A DNA stretch of 64,000 nt from the NCBI GenBank assembly GCA_903813345.2, contig CAIIXF020000005.1, positions 32,243,375 to 32,307,374 of the forward strand, in the 5' to 3' direction. The notes under the pieces are model-generated. The model worked only from the letters and a program-made list of their open reading frames with translations, was not told the DNA's origin and made no database searches. Position numbers and translations under genes: made by a program. This document shows, in pieces, positions 1-13,600 of the stretch. The stretch is from Owenia fusiformis. Lineage: Eukaryota; Annelida; Polychaeta; Sabellida; Oweniidae. The stretch's first letter is position 1. Each line of letters opens with the position of its first letter.

Positions 1-2854
1 TTTTTTTTTATGTAGTAGGATTTATAACATGAACACAACATTCTTAAATAAATCCAATGAGCAATATAAATTACAAGTGTAAGAACATTGCATACTAGTT
101 TGCAATTAATCTAAGGCTTCATTGTCTTCTACAGTAAACTGAATCTGATCTACATACATCATTCCTGTTTGCCGAGCAGCTTACGACTCTACCATTTGTC
201 ATCCAAATGTCGAATGAGAATTACCGTGTAATGAGAAAATAGAAGAAACGATTTGTGGTCAACAGTATTCTCAGAGGGGTAATACCTTATAAGAACAAAA
301 GTCTTGGGTCTGATAACATGTAAATGAATGAAATGATCCGATACTTCATATACATGGAACATTTATATGTTGCGGATTAACAAATATTTCATGGACAAAG
401 AATCAATATGAAGCCCCGCATCAAGTATGATATGGCAATCATTACTATTTCTCGATTGGAAAGCTAATACTCAGACTCGAGATCAATAATCCCTACACCC
501 AAATAATATCTTTAGTTATATTTATTGTGAATACATCATACTATTATCCTCTCCATGTATATTTATATTTAACTATCATATTTTGAAACAGGGTTACATT
601 GTAATTAATCTACCTGAGCTTATATATACCTGTAGTTTTATAGAGACTTTCTTTTGATATGATATAGGATGAAATAATGTGATTTTGATACAAGGGACTT
701 AATGACAACAAGTAAATATTTTTATGCAAGGTTCTTCCTTGCATAAGTATGATATCTTTTAGTTTCATCTTAAAGAGATCAAACAACTGAAATCACATAT
801 CTTAGCATATACACAACAAGTACTATATATTCTGCTAGTGGTTTGTCACACTCGCAATGATTGTGACTCTACACTTATTTTCTTATTCGTAACCTTATCT
901 GCCAGTAAAGAAGGAAACAGCCAATATTTCACAGTCTTAACATTTGTATACGATGAGGTTCAATGCAATTAATTGTTGATTTCAAGATTTTTCTGTTATC
1001 TGTATGATAACAGCAAATAATAGTTCTGATATAAAGATCTGTTTCTTGCTAATTTCCTAAATTCTAAATTATCAGAGGCATTTGCATATGATTTTAACAA
1101 TAAAAATGATCAAACATATTTTCATATATCAATATCAATTGTTAGATATCGTGCTCTGTTGAAGTAAGATTCTACTTATATACTAGTATAAGCTGATTAG
1201 GTCTATTACATTTAATCACAATGCTTGAATATAATGATTAAATATCCGGTAATTGTAGCAAATTATGTAACATGATAGAAAAATATAAGCTGATTAATAA
1301 CTTGATTGTTATCATGGGATGAACTCAATATCATACAATTTCTTGTAATAATTATCGACACATAGATCAAATATCATAACTCATTCCATTCTGCTCAATC
1401 CCTTTGATATTGATGTCAGGTTATTCACTTCATTCAATCATGTTCAACTTGATATTTGATGTCAACTAGAAAAACAGCAACTCGACAGAGTACCAAATGA
1501 AAAACTGGGCAGTTCGGGTTAAAAGATTACATTTTTGCTAAAAATGGAGATTATTTTGAATCGAGTATCATACTGAAAATTTCTGCTGAAGCAGAGGTCC
1601 TATATCCTTTCAAAATCTTAACAAAATCGAACTGTCTGAGAGAGAGAGAGAGACAATAATCTCTCTTGAACAATGAACTTGTTTGTGATTCTGTTAACCA
1701 TACATATAATCCTCTACCCATGTCATCTTTGCAAGTAAAGCGTTTGGAATTAAATACACTCTTGAAATGGAACATTATACATAGAATATCAGATCATTTT
1801 GAGTGATATCATTTTTATCAATGAGTTGATATTAAATATCAACACATAGGTGAATGAAATATCACTAGCTGTTATTATACAAATAACATATTAATCATGG
1901 GATAATAAAATATATATTCAAACTATGTACCACAGAAATAACATAAGTAGTTTAAACTGTTATCGGGTGAAAACAATAAGTAGGGCTCGAGATGTGACAT
2001 CCTACGATCATCGAACCAACCTGGGATTTGTTATTTTTACAATAGGAAATAGACATATACAACTTATATATATTAAATTATGTATATGGAAAAGTCCCTA
2101 AAAACAACAGGCACATTTGTGAAAACAAACAGTGAAAATCGCCTGTTGCCTGCTGCCTATGAAACCCCTAAATTATAACTTACAACCAAGGAGTTATGCA
2201 AAGGCTTCTTATTGAAGAAATGTCTTTTGCAATCCAATATGGTGACGAGGTGTGCCTTTACGCATATATTTCACAACAGGAAGACTGGTAGAAATAGGTA
2301 TGACATATTTCCAATTATAAGAGATAACAGAACAATGGGAGATACATATATGAGTTGCCATTTCCATTATTGTTTAATAATTTCAGAATACAGTGAAGAC
2401 TAGACATGAGTACACCTTAGAATTGCAAATGAGAGAAAGTTGTTTTGTTGCAGCTGCCTTAATTCTTGCAATTCAACATGGCAAGTCAAAATATTTTTTT
2501 TGACGGATTAACACAGTTGAAATTGTTTTCATTAACATCTGCTTGGAATAGTTTGTACCATGAATCTAACACTGTTGAATTTTTTTCAATTATTTCTGAC
2601 TAAAATTTTGATTATTAATAGAATTCTTTAGTGTTAGATATGACCAATTAATGCAGTTTGATTATGTTCTGGGATGAGACCAAATGGCCTTGACATATTC
2701 AAAAATATTCACAAATATATATACCATATTTAAGCAGATATCTGACAAATAAACATATTTTTATCAATAAAATCCAGGTTTTAATCATTCTATTTGTGAC
2801 ATCCACTCAAAACCGATTCACTTAATTTCAAATTAGGCTTTGGATTTGATTATA
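1..2854. other. AT-rich intergenic DNA, no gene seen
   Basis: Only short open frames without domain-like composition are present. A short GA dinucleotide run lies near 1637-1654. I see no exon-like segment, RNA gene or long repeat. This could be intergenic DNA or the intron of a gene outside the window. Confidence 0.5.
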
Positions 2855-3424
2855 CAGCGTGGTCCAAAAAATCATTCACACTTTTGATAATGTACCATTT
2901 TCTATTGATAAGAAAATTTCACAATTTTTTTAATAGAACTGTCTTTCAAACATTAAAGTTTTGTGTGGTGTAAGTCTTTTCTCATACAATTATTTGGTGA
3001 GCACAGCTCAATAGTTTGTGATGTCCTTGATTTAAGCTACTTGATGCATAATCACTGTGGATGTTCATTGAAGTTGGTAAACCCTGTCCAACATGAAATT
3101 CTTCTGACCTCTGTTTTACATGTAATGTTACTTTACTCCATAAGTTATGGAGCGCTTCATTCAACTTATGAGACAAAAATTCATTTTAGGCGAAAGTGAG
3201 AAGTTGAAATTAATACTGTAAGCTATCAGTAAGATGGAGCAACTCCAATACTTCACTCGAATATGCAATTGTTACTTTCTCTGGAGACACATTTCTCCAA
3301 TCGTATGAACTGTACCTCACATGGCCCGCATATTCTCTTCACCACACGTAACTTAAAAATATGAAATTTTCCTATTAATAGAAAATTGTTATCAAAAGTG
3401 TGAATGATTTTTTGGATCACCCTG
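2855..3424. mobile_element. TA-flanked inverted-repeat DNA element (Tc1/mariner-like, non-autonomous)
   Basis: The left end (starting cagcgtggtccaaaaaatca) and the right end (tgattttttggatcaccctg) are imperfect inverted repeats of about 45-60 bp, and both are bordered by TA, the target of Tc1/mariner elements. The interior lacks a transposase; a minus-strand stretch around 2982-3176 has Ser/Lys/His-rich wording but no catalytic motif. It is probably a deletion derivative of the CAGGGTG-ended group that recurs in this window. Confidence 0.7.
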
Positions 3425-3426
3425 TA

Positions 3427-4859
3427 AATGCTTCTTTATAATCTTAAAACTCATGTTTGAATGGACTGGAACAGCCATCTAGAAACTGAAATTGATATGT
3501 CAAGACAACTTGACCCTTGAAAAAAGTTTGCTTGAAAATATTTTCTTTAACTGATTTTGCATCTTTAGTGATATAATACAAAATATTTTGCATTGGATAA
3601 AAAGAATTTATTAGTCTAAGACTCCATGGATTGCAACCGATTCGTTCCACTCAGGCCTTGTTTTCCAAACTTAGCACTCATGCTACACATTCATGCAAAG
3701 TTTGAAACAATATCTTTGTGGAATGATAATCAGTGCACTGAGTTCAGGGGTTAAGTGTTTACTTTAATCCTCAGTCTAAACATGACTTTTAAAAGATCAA
3801 TAGCTTACTTTGAATAGACCATCATACATTTCAGAAAAAAGAATAATCATCACTGCTCCACAGCTGGACGACGTTAGTATCATTCAAGATGGTTACAAAA
3901 TTCTTTCATTTCCAAAAATCCTCCGATTTCATTTAACAAAGTTGAATCTGGATTCCAAATATTTCGCCATGGAAACTAACAAAGTTATATTTAAACAGAC
4001 AAGATATCATAGGCTTTCAACATAACGATATTTAGATCTACTTTAGACTGCTTTTACTGTACAGCCAGGCTATGGAGTAGATAAAAACCTGATGGCATAC
4101 ACATCAGTTTATCTTCATACATGTATGTAAGTAGGCTGAATGATTAATTATGAGCATTTGAATATTTTCAGAAATTTAGCTTTTTGACTTTCGCGGTTTA
4201 TGCTGTCAAAACTATACAGCTAAAAGATAAGGAAATCACAAGAGAAATATACTCACCCTCTCCATTTGCATCAAAAGATGCTTTACTTTGAGAGTGGTTT
4301 GTCCCCATTGTGCACCCAATTTTGTCAGTATTTTAGGGTCCCGGGCTTGGTCCAAAATATTATTTGGACCTTTCCCCAGTTTGTGTTTGAAACTGTTTTG
4401 TTTTTAGGCAAGACAGATAAGGGTCCAGTCTACTCTGTGCAGTCCACTGCTGTGTTTGTAACTTCTAGAGCATCCTAATGATAGAATCAATATCCGTAAA
4501 GAACATCATAAATTGCATGTTTTGCATATATCTGCAGATGAATTGAATGAAGAACAAAATTCGCAAAATTCGCCAGATCTGTTTTTGTACTGAATCGTGT
4601 AATTATGCGAACGACCGAAAGTTTAAACGCAATTGCGTTCGGAATTTTTACGAACGTTTAAAGATTCTCTGAACTGAAGGAAGCGTTGGCCTAGATCATT
4701 TAAGCAGATCGTTAACAAATGATGTGGACAATTGCAGCCTTTGAGGGAATGGTTTCTTTACTGGCCCACCTTGGTAGGGGGAGGGGGGAGGGAGCTACCG
4801 GGCCGTAAATCATTCATCAAGGATCACTCTCGGTGATCACAGAAGTACAGTATGTAGGA
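3427..4859. other. Intergenic DNA, no gene seen
   Basis: Small open frames here (3810-4025, 4266-4478) have no recognisable domain and no convincing splice context. No structured repeat was found. Confidence 0.4.
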
Positions 4860-4860
4860 C

Positions 4861-4920
4861 CTGAGACCATATGTTAGTCTCAGCATGGGCTCTACCATCT
4901 GATAGAGCCCATGGTCTCAG
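4861..4920. repeat. Nested palindrome / cruciform-capable hairpin
   Basis: catgggctcta at 4884-4894 pairs perfectly with tagagcccatg at 4903-4913 across an 8-base loop. An outer pair ctgagacc (4861-4868) and ggtctcag (4913-4920) encloses it. Origin unknown; it may be the core of an old foldback element. Confidence 0.7.
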
Positions 4921-5063
4921 GCAGGACGACTTACTCAGGGATCACTGTTATATAAATATCCAATTTCACTGTTTGGGGAATTATGGAAATAGATTTTAAA
5001 AAGATGCAGAAAGTAGAATTCGTGTATGCTGAGAGACCGAATACGAGACGAGTCAACTTTATA

Positions 5064-5096
5064 GGCTACCCCCCCCCCCCCTCTCCCCCACCCCCA
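5064..5096. repeat. C-rich low-complexity tract
   Basis: A run of cytosines broken by T and A. It gives Pro-rich or Gly-rich shadow translations in both strands' open frames and should not be read as coding. Confidence 0.8.
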
Positions 5097-5270
5097 GCGC
5101 AAACCATCGCTTCGGACCTTAAAATCAGTGCTCCAGCTCGTACTTTTATCAAATCTACAATCTGAAATGAAGTACACAGACTTGGAAAACTCATTTAGAC
5201 CTTGTGAACAGCTACAAATAGTATAAGCCAAGCAAATAGGTGATTTTGCAGGTCGACAACTTGTTATGAT

Positions 5271-5408
5271 AATAGGGAGTTTAAGCATGCACTGTTTTTC
5301 ACAACCTAAACGCGAACGTAAGGCATTTAAGCGATGTATTTGAATGGGCGATTGGTAATACATATAGGTTGGCGTTTCGATTTTATATGCAAGCTTAAAC
5401 TCCCTATT
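5271..5408. mobile_element. 138-bp MITE with perfect 16-bp inverted ends
   Basis: aatagggagtttaagc at 5271-5286 is the exact reverse complement of gcttaaactccctatt at 5393-5408. No coding capacity. It lies inside a spurious 159-codon minus-strand open frame. Confidence 0.7.
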
Positions 5409-7426
5409 GTTCAAATGCCGGGATTTGGTACATGACTTGATGAATTGCTGTGGATGATTAAATGCACATACGTTGGCGCTAGTGTTTAACTCGGGCTCTC
5501 CTCCTCGGTTTAATCCACACTACCCTACCACGTGACCACATTTAAAAATGATACAGGGTACGGTTAAGTTGCAAATGGAGCGAGTATTCTCTATCTTTGT
5601 CCATTGGGCTTTTCTGGTAATAATACGTTGCAAACTGCTCGATGAATCTATACAATGTATAGTAGAACACTAAGAATATGTGTAAAATCTAGTATACATT
5701 CAGAACTATGGAAATAAACAAACGTCCTCCATTTGCAACTTCCCTGTAGCCTGTACTTCTTTTAGAGGAATACAGGATACAGTATGGGGGTATAGTAGTG
5801 TGTAATCACACAAAAGAGCCTTGTACTTAAAATCATCCACAAATCATTGCACTTTAATTTGGGTTTACTACCGTGTCTTTGCATATAATTAAAATTGCAA
5901 TTACACGGATTCCATAAAACCACGAACTCCAAATTGCATGTTTCATGCGAAAAATTGCTTCATGTGTGATGTAGTTTGCTATATTTTGCCATTTGTGGTG
6001 ACATATTGTTATCTCAAACTTTTTTGTGAACCTGGCGGATGGCGTCTGTAAAAAATAGCAGGTGGTGACATTTTGCATGTTAATGTCTTTTTAATTATTG
6101 TGAATAACCCAAGTTACATCGTAAATCTGTAAAACCACTTTCACCATTCTATAATATGACGTTATGTTTGATTTCTTTCCCATTGAGGTATTAAATATGA
6201 CAATAAAACGTTCCAATGGTGGGTTATATGATGGTGTGTGTTTGAAATTTTAAATCATCATAGCCTAATCATGTACACTCGTAACATCGAGTTAAAAACA
6301 TCGTTTTAAAAAACATGACACTACATGTAGCAAGGGTCACAAAGAAAAAACAATAAGCGTATATGTATGCAGTGTACTACCTCTTAGTTGTTTTACACCT
6401 TTACCCCAGTCTGTTTGACGATATATCAATAGATAATTAATTCTGAATAAAGATCTATCTTTTTGATTTATGTTCAACAAAGATACATGTAATCCACAGT
6501 TCTATCATCTTTAAATGACAAATTGCAAATTTCTCATTGACTTAATGAATTGAGGATTAAATGTTAACACTTATTGAAAGTGCAGCATTATCATTAAACT
6601 CGTTATTTTTTGCTTATGACTCGATTATGACTCGATTATCTTCTCATCTCACTTTGATGAAATGTAGCTTCATTAAAAATTACAAGTGAGGTAAAATATA
6701 TTGGAAACCCGATACCCTCTCCTCTTATGGGACTTCTAAGATCTTTTTGATGGATTGGTAATGAAGACAGTGTTAATGACAGTTTAACATTACAAATATG
6801 ATTTCTATCCTTTGGTGGCCCTTGAAATTAAAAGGGGGATGTTAGACCCCAATTTTGAAATTCCTGAATTAGGCCCAAAATTGTCAGTTTGTAATAAATT
6901 GCCCAGTTGATGTGGGGGGCAGATTTGGGGCCCAGTTTTTTCGGGGTCCGCTCTAATGCAACGCATAAGTTACTTATATACCATCGACTACTGACATATA
7001 TTAAGTATTAACACATTACACGATGCTTCAAATCAAAAACAATTATATATTAATCGTTTTGAATAAGAAATTTGACGTTCGTAATTTTGAAGTAATAAAC
7101 CTCAACTATAAAACGGATCCACTGTTTTGTTGTAATTAATGAAAGATTTCTTTTGTCTTCTACAGTGTCGTTTGATTATTTATTGATTAACTATAAACTG
7201 CAAGAATAATTGGAAATACATATCTTGCATACCTGAAATATTGATAATAATTTATTTGTCGTTATAGTAACTTGTTGATGGCAGCCATATTGGAATTTAA
7301 ATTTTTTCAAAAAATCAAAAATATTATTACTCTGCAGCAAAACAATGCTTAAGCTGAATAAGACAAACGTCCAACATACCTTAGATACTATGTCATAGGG
7401 TTCTCATCAATAACTGAATTTCAACA
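5409..7426. other. Upstream flank of the LRR gene
   Basis: AT-rich DNA without recognisable exons. It should contain the promoter and 5' UTR of the LRR gene that starts at 7427, but I see no convincing TATA box or initiator, so no promoter is called. It holds one short transposon copy (5994-6090). Confidence 0.4.
5994..6090. mobile_element. Short copy of the GTCACCAC / GGTGGTGAC element family
   Basis: It opens with gtggtgacatattgttat, includes ggcggatggcgtctgtaa and ends with caggtggtgacattttgcat followed by gttaatgtc. The same landmarks in the same order bound the much longer copies at 14043-14563 and 54066-55803, so this is a deleted relative lacking the internal repeats. Confidence 0.6.
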
Positions 7427-7675
7427 ATGATGAATCAAAGTGAACACAGTGGAGAATCATTTCCACAAAATTCTGCAAGCGAAAATCAAAATGTCAAGAA
7501 CACCGGTGGGACAATGTCAGCTCAGTCACCCACAAATAATCTAAGGAGTAAACAAAATGAACGTATTCTAAGGTTAATTCAAGAGGCAAAACAAAACTTC
7601 TCCACCATATTAGATTTGAGTAAAATGGGACTTCGCAAACTGCCCTCTGAAGTCTTGGAGTTGACAAATTTGCAG
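7427..7675 (+). CDS. LRRC27: LRRC27 exon 1 (start codon, first LRR)
   Basis: Encodes residues 1-83. It starts at the first of two adjacent ATGs, with in-frame TGA twelve bases upstream. It ends ...LTNLQ at cag|gtaggc, phase 0. The ILDLSKMGLRKLP segment is the first leucine-rich repeat. Confidence 0.88.
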
Positions 7676-10600
7676 GTAGGCCTACATGTTGCGATCTTAT
7701 TAAAAAATATATCTTACAATGACTTACAATGATGCATCAGCGTAATGGTTAGAAATCACCTCTGATTTAAACGATCTTTGATTTTCAATACTATGGGGTG
7801 CCTAACCAAAGCAGTTTGGCCCAGTGTTCTACTCCTGACGTCATAGACTGGGCCAAAGTAGGTCCAATGCAAAAAAGGGTGGATTTACTTCGGAAAAAAC
7901 ACACTGGTTATAAACTTATAATACGTGCTGATAAATGAATAAACATCATAAAAAACACTTACGTGTTTGTTCCTTGTATCAAATTTTGTATTTATATTAG
8001 GTTTCCATCGCTGGATGACGGCTAATAAATAAGAACGAAACGATTAAACGCAGCAAAAACAAAAATTCTTCTGCAATCTGTTCGTGATCTCGTAGAATAT
8101 TGAGAAGTCTTGGCTGCATATTTCGTTCAGTACTACATTCGGTCAGTTCACCAAATTGAAAAATCATATGTAATGTCCACCATATTTCTTTCAAGTCTAA
8201 ATACAACACAGATACGTCTGATTTATAAAGTAATCTACATTTTGATAACAAATCTGCTGAAGAAATCGTAATCTTTGGAATGTATTGATTATCAGGAAAT
8301 GTATTTTCGTTCCATGAAAGTTAAACAATTATCGCGTCACACTTGTGTTACATCATCACATCACATGACTTTATTCGGTGCGGAGAACTGACGAAAATAT
8401 TGACGAAATGTTGTGCCCATTGCAACATCAATATAACAAACAAAACACCACACTTACGTGTAAGTTATATACTCTTGATTTCAAATAAATACTTGGGTTT
8501 ACATAGAGCCCGATGTTTTGGTTGGGTGGCTAATAAGGAATGAATAATTTTTGCATTGGACCTCGTCTGGCCCAGATCTACGACATCGTGAGTGGATAAC
8601 TGGGCCAGACAGGTTGGGTTATGGTTTGCCCTGCCCCGGCTCTGATATTCAAAATTAAAAACTTTTTGAATCTTAGTCTTAACTTTGGATTTGCAGATAA
8701 GTCTCATTCTATTTTTATAGACTAATGTTAACTTGTAATTGCATCATTTTTGATATTGATATATGAATCAAAAAAGTATTTTGGGATCACTGTTCCCTAG
8801 TAGTTATGAAAAGTTATGATTTTTCTTCATAGCACTTATCCGAACACCTCCCAATATATTATCTACCATTAACTTACCTGTTCATAAAACCTTGAAATGT
8901 AAACACCTGCAAATCCGAACACTTTTGGTCTGTCCCAGAGACGTTCAGATTAGACAGGGTTTACTCCAATTACTGCATCGCCAATCTTATGTTTTCTATT
9001 TCAGTATTTGTACCTAGAAGGAAATGAACTGACTTGTCTTCCTGAGAATTTTTTTGATGCCCTGCCGAAACTACAGTGGTTGGATTTACGGCGTAACTAT
9101 ATCATTGCCATCCCAAGCGTGTTCCTAAGTCGCCATGAAAATTTAAGGAACATCCTGCTAGAAAACAATGAACTTAGAACACTTCCTTTAGAGTTAGGTA
9201 TGTCTTCACTATTTTCACCATATCTTTTTCATTCTATTAAAGGATCTACTCCATGATATTTGCCACATTTGTACATCATTCAATTTCCTACAGGTCTACT
9301 ATATTTCATGACCATCAGACTGATAGTCACAATGTTACCACACTTTCAACAATATGCTCCAGTAGCCACTATTGCGCTGTAGGCAAACCTGTACACATCG
9401 TCCAAATTGCAGTACTGTCAACCCCCAAAGATTTTCTCGCGGGACAGATTTTTAAGACCCTGTGCCAAAAATTCGCGGGATTTTGCGGGACATCCACCTA
9501 AATTCGCGGGATTTCGCGGGACATTTAAGGGATTTGCGTGATTGCGCTAAAAGGTCAAATTTTGATCAAATTCGCGGGATTTCGCGGGACCATTCGAGGG
9601 ACAAACACGTTACTTGCGGGACAGTTAACAGGTTAACCACCAATTGCAAAGACTTCATAGAGGGATAATTTTTTTAGACAAAGTGCCTTAAATTCGCGGG
9701 ATTTTGCGGGACATCCACCTTTTGCGGGATGTCGCAGGACATTCAAGGGATTTTTTATGTAAAAGTACTCTTGAATCAAACTTTCAGATACTGATTTATC
9801 AAATATAATGCACTTAACTCAAGTAAACGTCAACACGATTCCACACAATACGCATAGAACTATTATTAAACTATCAAAAAAACACGCTTTAGGTGTGAGT
9901 ACCGTAATCCGACACGAAATTCAAAAACTTATTCTTGCACTTATGGCGTTCGTGACCAACTATGAAACATTTACCCCCATAGTGTTATATATCAAAATGT
10001 ACCTATTCATATAGGGGTTCGATTATTCTACATCAAATTATAGGGAGTCAGGTTTCTTTTCGAGATATCAGTGTCCATTTATTGGAACTCGCGTTTGCTA
10101 ACATTTGTTCAGTTCTGAGATGAAGGCTGTGACACGCGTAGTAAAAAGGCCAACGTTGGAACTAATCGTGACATACATCCCTATTTCCGTAATTAAAATG
10201 AAATTTGCACTCTTCCTCTTTATTTTGATACCAAACGGCATGCTAGAAGCCAACTATGGTGTTATTTGGATCAAAATCATAGTTTTACAAGTTAAGTGTA
10301 CTATGCTCTTTCCAAAAACAGTCTCCGATGATCTGATGCACTGGGAGTTCGGCAGCACTTTTCAAATTAAGTAAGCTTGACTCCTCAAAAGTGCAAAAAG
10401 CTTAGCTTCTTATATCACAAGATAATCACAATTATTTAGCCTCGGGGATTGTTACAAATTTGAAAATTCGCGGAGGTCAAAGCCGTCATTTGCGGGAATT
10501 CGCGGGACATTGCGGGACACGCGAATAAGCCAAATTTTGGTCAAATTCGCGGGATAATCCCGCCATTCGCGGGACACTTGACAGCTCTGAAATTGTCTGT

Positions 10601-13600
10601 ACCTGACTTCAACCTGTGGGGATGTGCAGAAATAGAGTGCACAAGAATGACCTCAGGACAATTGCAGACCTCTAAAGGGAGATCATCTGTGTCTTTCAGG
10701 CCATACCTGCCAAGGAATACAGTTGGATCATTGACAACTTGTGCAAGCTTGCCCACAGCGTGACAATGGCCACACCTGTGGCGTGTTTTCAAAGTGCTGT
10801 AACATTGCAACTTTCAGTCTGATGGTCATGAAATATAGTAGCCTGGTAGGAAATTGAATGATGTACAAATGTGCCAAATAACAGCATGTAATTCTGAAAA
10901 AGAAAGATATGAGGAAAATACAGGGTTGCCATTTTTTTTGAAAAAAAGGATTAGAATTGGCATGAATTAAATGTATCCTATTCATAACATACATGTACAA
11001 CTATTTTTTATTTTTTCAGGTCTTGTTAAGAATCTCAGTGGACTCAACATAAACAATAACCCATTAGAATTCCCTCCTCCTGATGTCCTTGAGAGAGGAA
11101 CCCAAGATCTTCTGAAATATCTGCGTGATACTCTACATGCAAAATCACAAGGGAAATTACCTATAAATACAGGTAATCTTTTTATTTAATTTCCTATTTC
11201 CGAGAATGAGCAATTATATTAGAGTTACATACTTTCAAGCTCATGACTAAAGTTACAATACTATTTTTGTCGTTTTCTTTACTATAGTATGCTTTTACAT
11301 TCATTAGTACAGGTAATATGTAAAACAATTGAACTCTTCAATTTATTGCACACATGTGCTTTAATCTGTTGCTCCCCAAAGGCTTCTGTGAGGAGAATTT
11401 GTGAAGAGCTGAATTTTCCAAGATTTGACTCTACTAGTCTATTACTGTTAAGAATTTAAAGTTTACAAAATAAATTCGAAAATCTAACAAGTTACTGTGT
11501 ATATTACTTTTCCAGATTTGAGAATTCATGAGTTGAGAATAAGTGAGGAAGGCGACTCACATTCATATATGGAAAATGTCAAAGATCAGAATGGTATAGG
11601 TGGCGCTGAAGAATGGGAACAACAGAATCCTGAGATGGACGATTTATCGAAGCTGAAATCAAGTCATCGTAGAGCTTCCCTTGAATCTGATGGCTCACTT
11701 TCCTCATATGATTCCCAAAGTATGCTCAGCCATGCTAGAGATATCTCAAGTGCTAAATATTATAATGACTTGAATCCAATGACTTCAACAAGATTTAACA
11801 CAGAAAGACATGACCTAGGTGGTCCAGGGACATTGAAGTTATCATTGAATAAACCTACAAACTATGATGACATACGGAAAAAGCAATATGAAAAAATCAA
11901 AAAAGCTGGTGCTTTAGGAGTATTAGAAAATTCAATGGATAGGTAGGTTCATTGTTAATCATTAAACTGTTTTGTGTTGGACATTGTACAGGGTGACCCA
12001 AAAAATGCAACCCTCCATTCAATATTTTTCTTAAATGGAGGTAAATTGCTCTGAGATTTGGCACACAAGGACTTCATTCAATGTGAGATCATTTGGCAAA
12101 GTTTTAATAATCATGGTCTTATATTGATAAAGTTATGGTTGTTTCAAAATATGCTCCAGATGTCGTCAATTTCACTGAAAACAAACTTGCAATGTTCAAG
12201 GAAAACTGTTCATAACACGGATGCATTCTTCCCCATGGGTATGGCTCAAATTTTTGCAGCCATTGCTTGTTGGAGTTCCGCAATTGCAGTAGGGTTATTT
12301 TCATACACATTATCCTTTAAATAACCCCATATATAGAAGTCAGGGGCATTGAGATCAAGACTGTGGGATGACCATGGGTTCTCCGTCCTAGGAGAGATAA
12401 TCTTCTCATAGAAATGACTAGTGAGCCAGGCTATGCTATCATAAGAAGTGTGAGGAGTAGCTCCATCCTTCTAGAACCACTGTTCTTGTCTATTGAAGCC
12501 TCTATGTTAATTTAGAACTGCCTAGAACTTCCTTGGAACGCCAATATTGCGCTGTGTGTTAACAGTAACAGTGTTGCCATTATCAACCTCAAACCAAAAG
12601 GGGCTGATGATTTCATGTTTGGAAATTGGCAGCACAAGCTGTGCATTTAACAGAATGAAGGGGCCTTTGAAGCACTTCATCTGGAATTTGTGATCCAAGA
12701 ACACATTATTGCTTGAGTTTACATGTTCAGAAAGAAGGGAATGTGATTCATCCGAAAACCTAACATTGGAAATGGACGACATTTGGAGCATATTTTGGAA
12801 CGACCATAACTCTATCAATATAAGACTATGATTATTGAAACTTTGCCAGAGGATCCCACGTTGAATGAAGTCTTTTTGTGCCAAATTTCAGAGCAATTAA
12901 CTTCCATTTAAGAAATACATTGAAGAAATGGAGAGTTGCATTTTTTGGGGTCACCCTGTATCTGTATTCACTCTTCACTGGTCAGTATCAAGCAAAGTAA
13001 AGATAATGGCAGTAACTTTCGCATCCAAGATGGCGGATAGTAATTTTTGTTTTCATCTCCAGAGTTCTCATGTCATATAAAGTTAGATTTAGTTCAAATA
13101 TCAAAGCATAGGCTAGTTTAATTCGATAAAAACTAAAAATATCGAAATCGACACTTACAGTCCTCCATCTTAGATGCGAAGGTTACGGCTGTTACCTTCG
13201 ATTGATATTGACCAGTGATATTAGTGGCCAAAAACAGTGATATTCCTAGCATTAGATCAAATGGTTGTGTTGCACCCTGTTCAAAATTGCATTCTGCTTC
13301 AAAGAAAATCTGCTAGTTCACTGTCAAGATGAAATATTGAGATATTTTGATCAAAATAAGTATTTTGAGCCTACATTTAGAAAAAACACTGAAAAATTAG
13401 GTTTTATTGTAATAAAACAACAATATGGAATATATATTAATTGAAAAGTTTTATATTTTTATTTCAAATATTTAAAACATAATCTAGGGATTATATAGCC
13501 ATAATTATTTCAGAAAAAAGAAATTAAAGAAATTGCGTAAAGTCAACAAGTATCCAAAACCTCCACCTATTGAGAGGATTGAAGAGAAACTAATGGAAGA

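Noticed and set aside
3950-3970. Shared ctggattccaaatatttcg with 53980-53999
   Set aside because: Only about 20 bases match and the flanks differ; too little to call a repeat family.
4935-5414. 159-codon minus-strand open frame
   Set aside because: It runs through a C-rich tract and a complete 138-bp MITE, and the translation has no domain-like content.
10105-10374. 89-codon frame with hydrophobic segments
   Set aside because: Lies inside the intron-2 inverted-arm element; no splice support or homology recognised.
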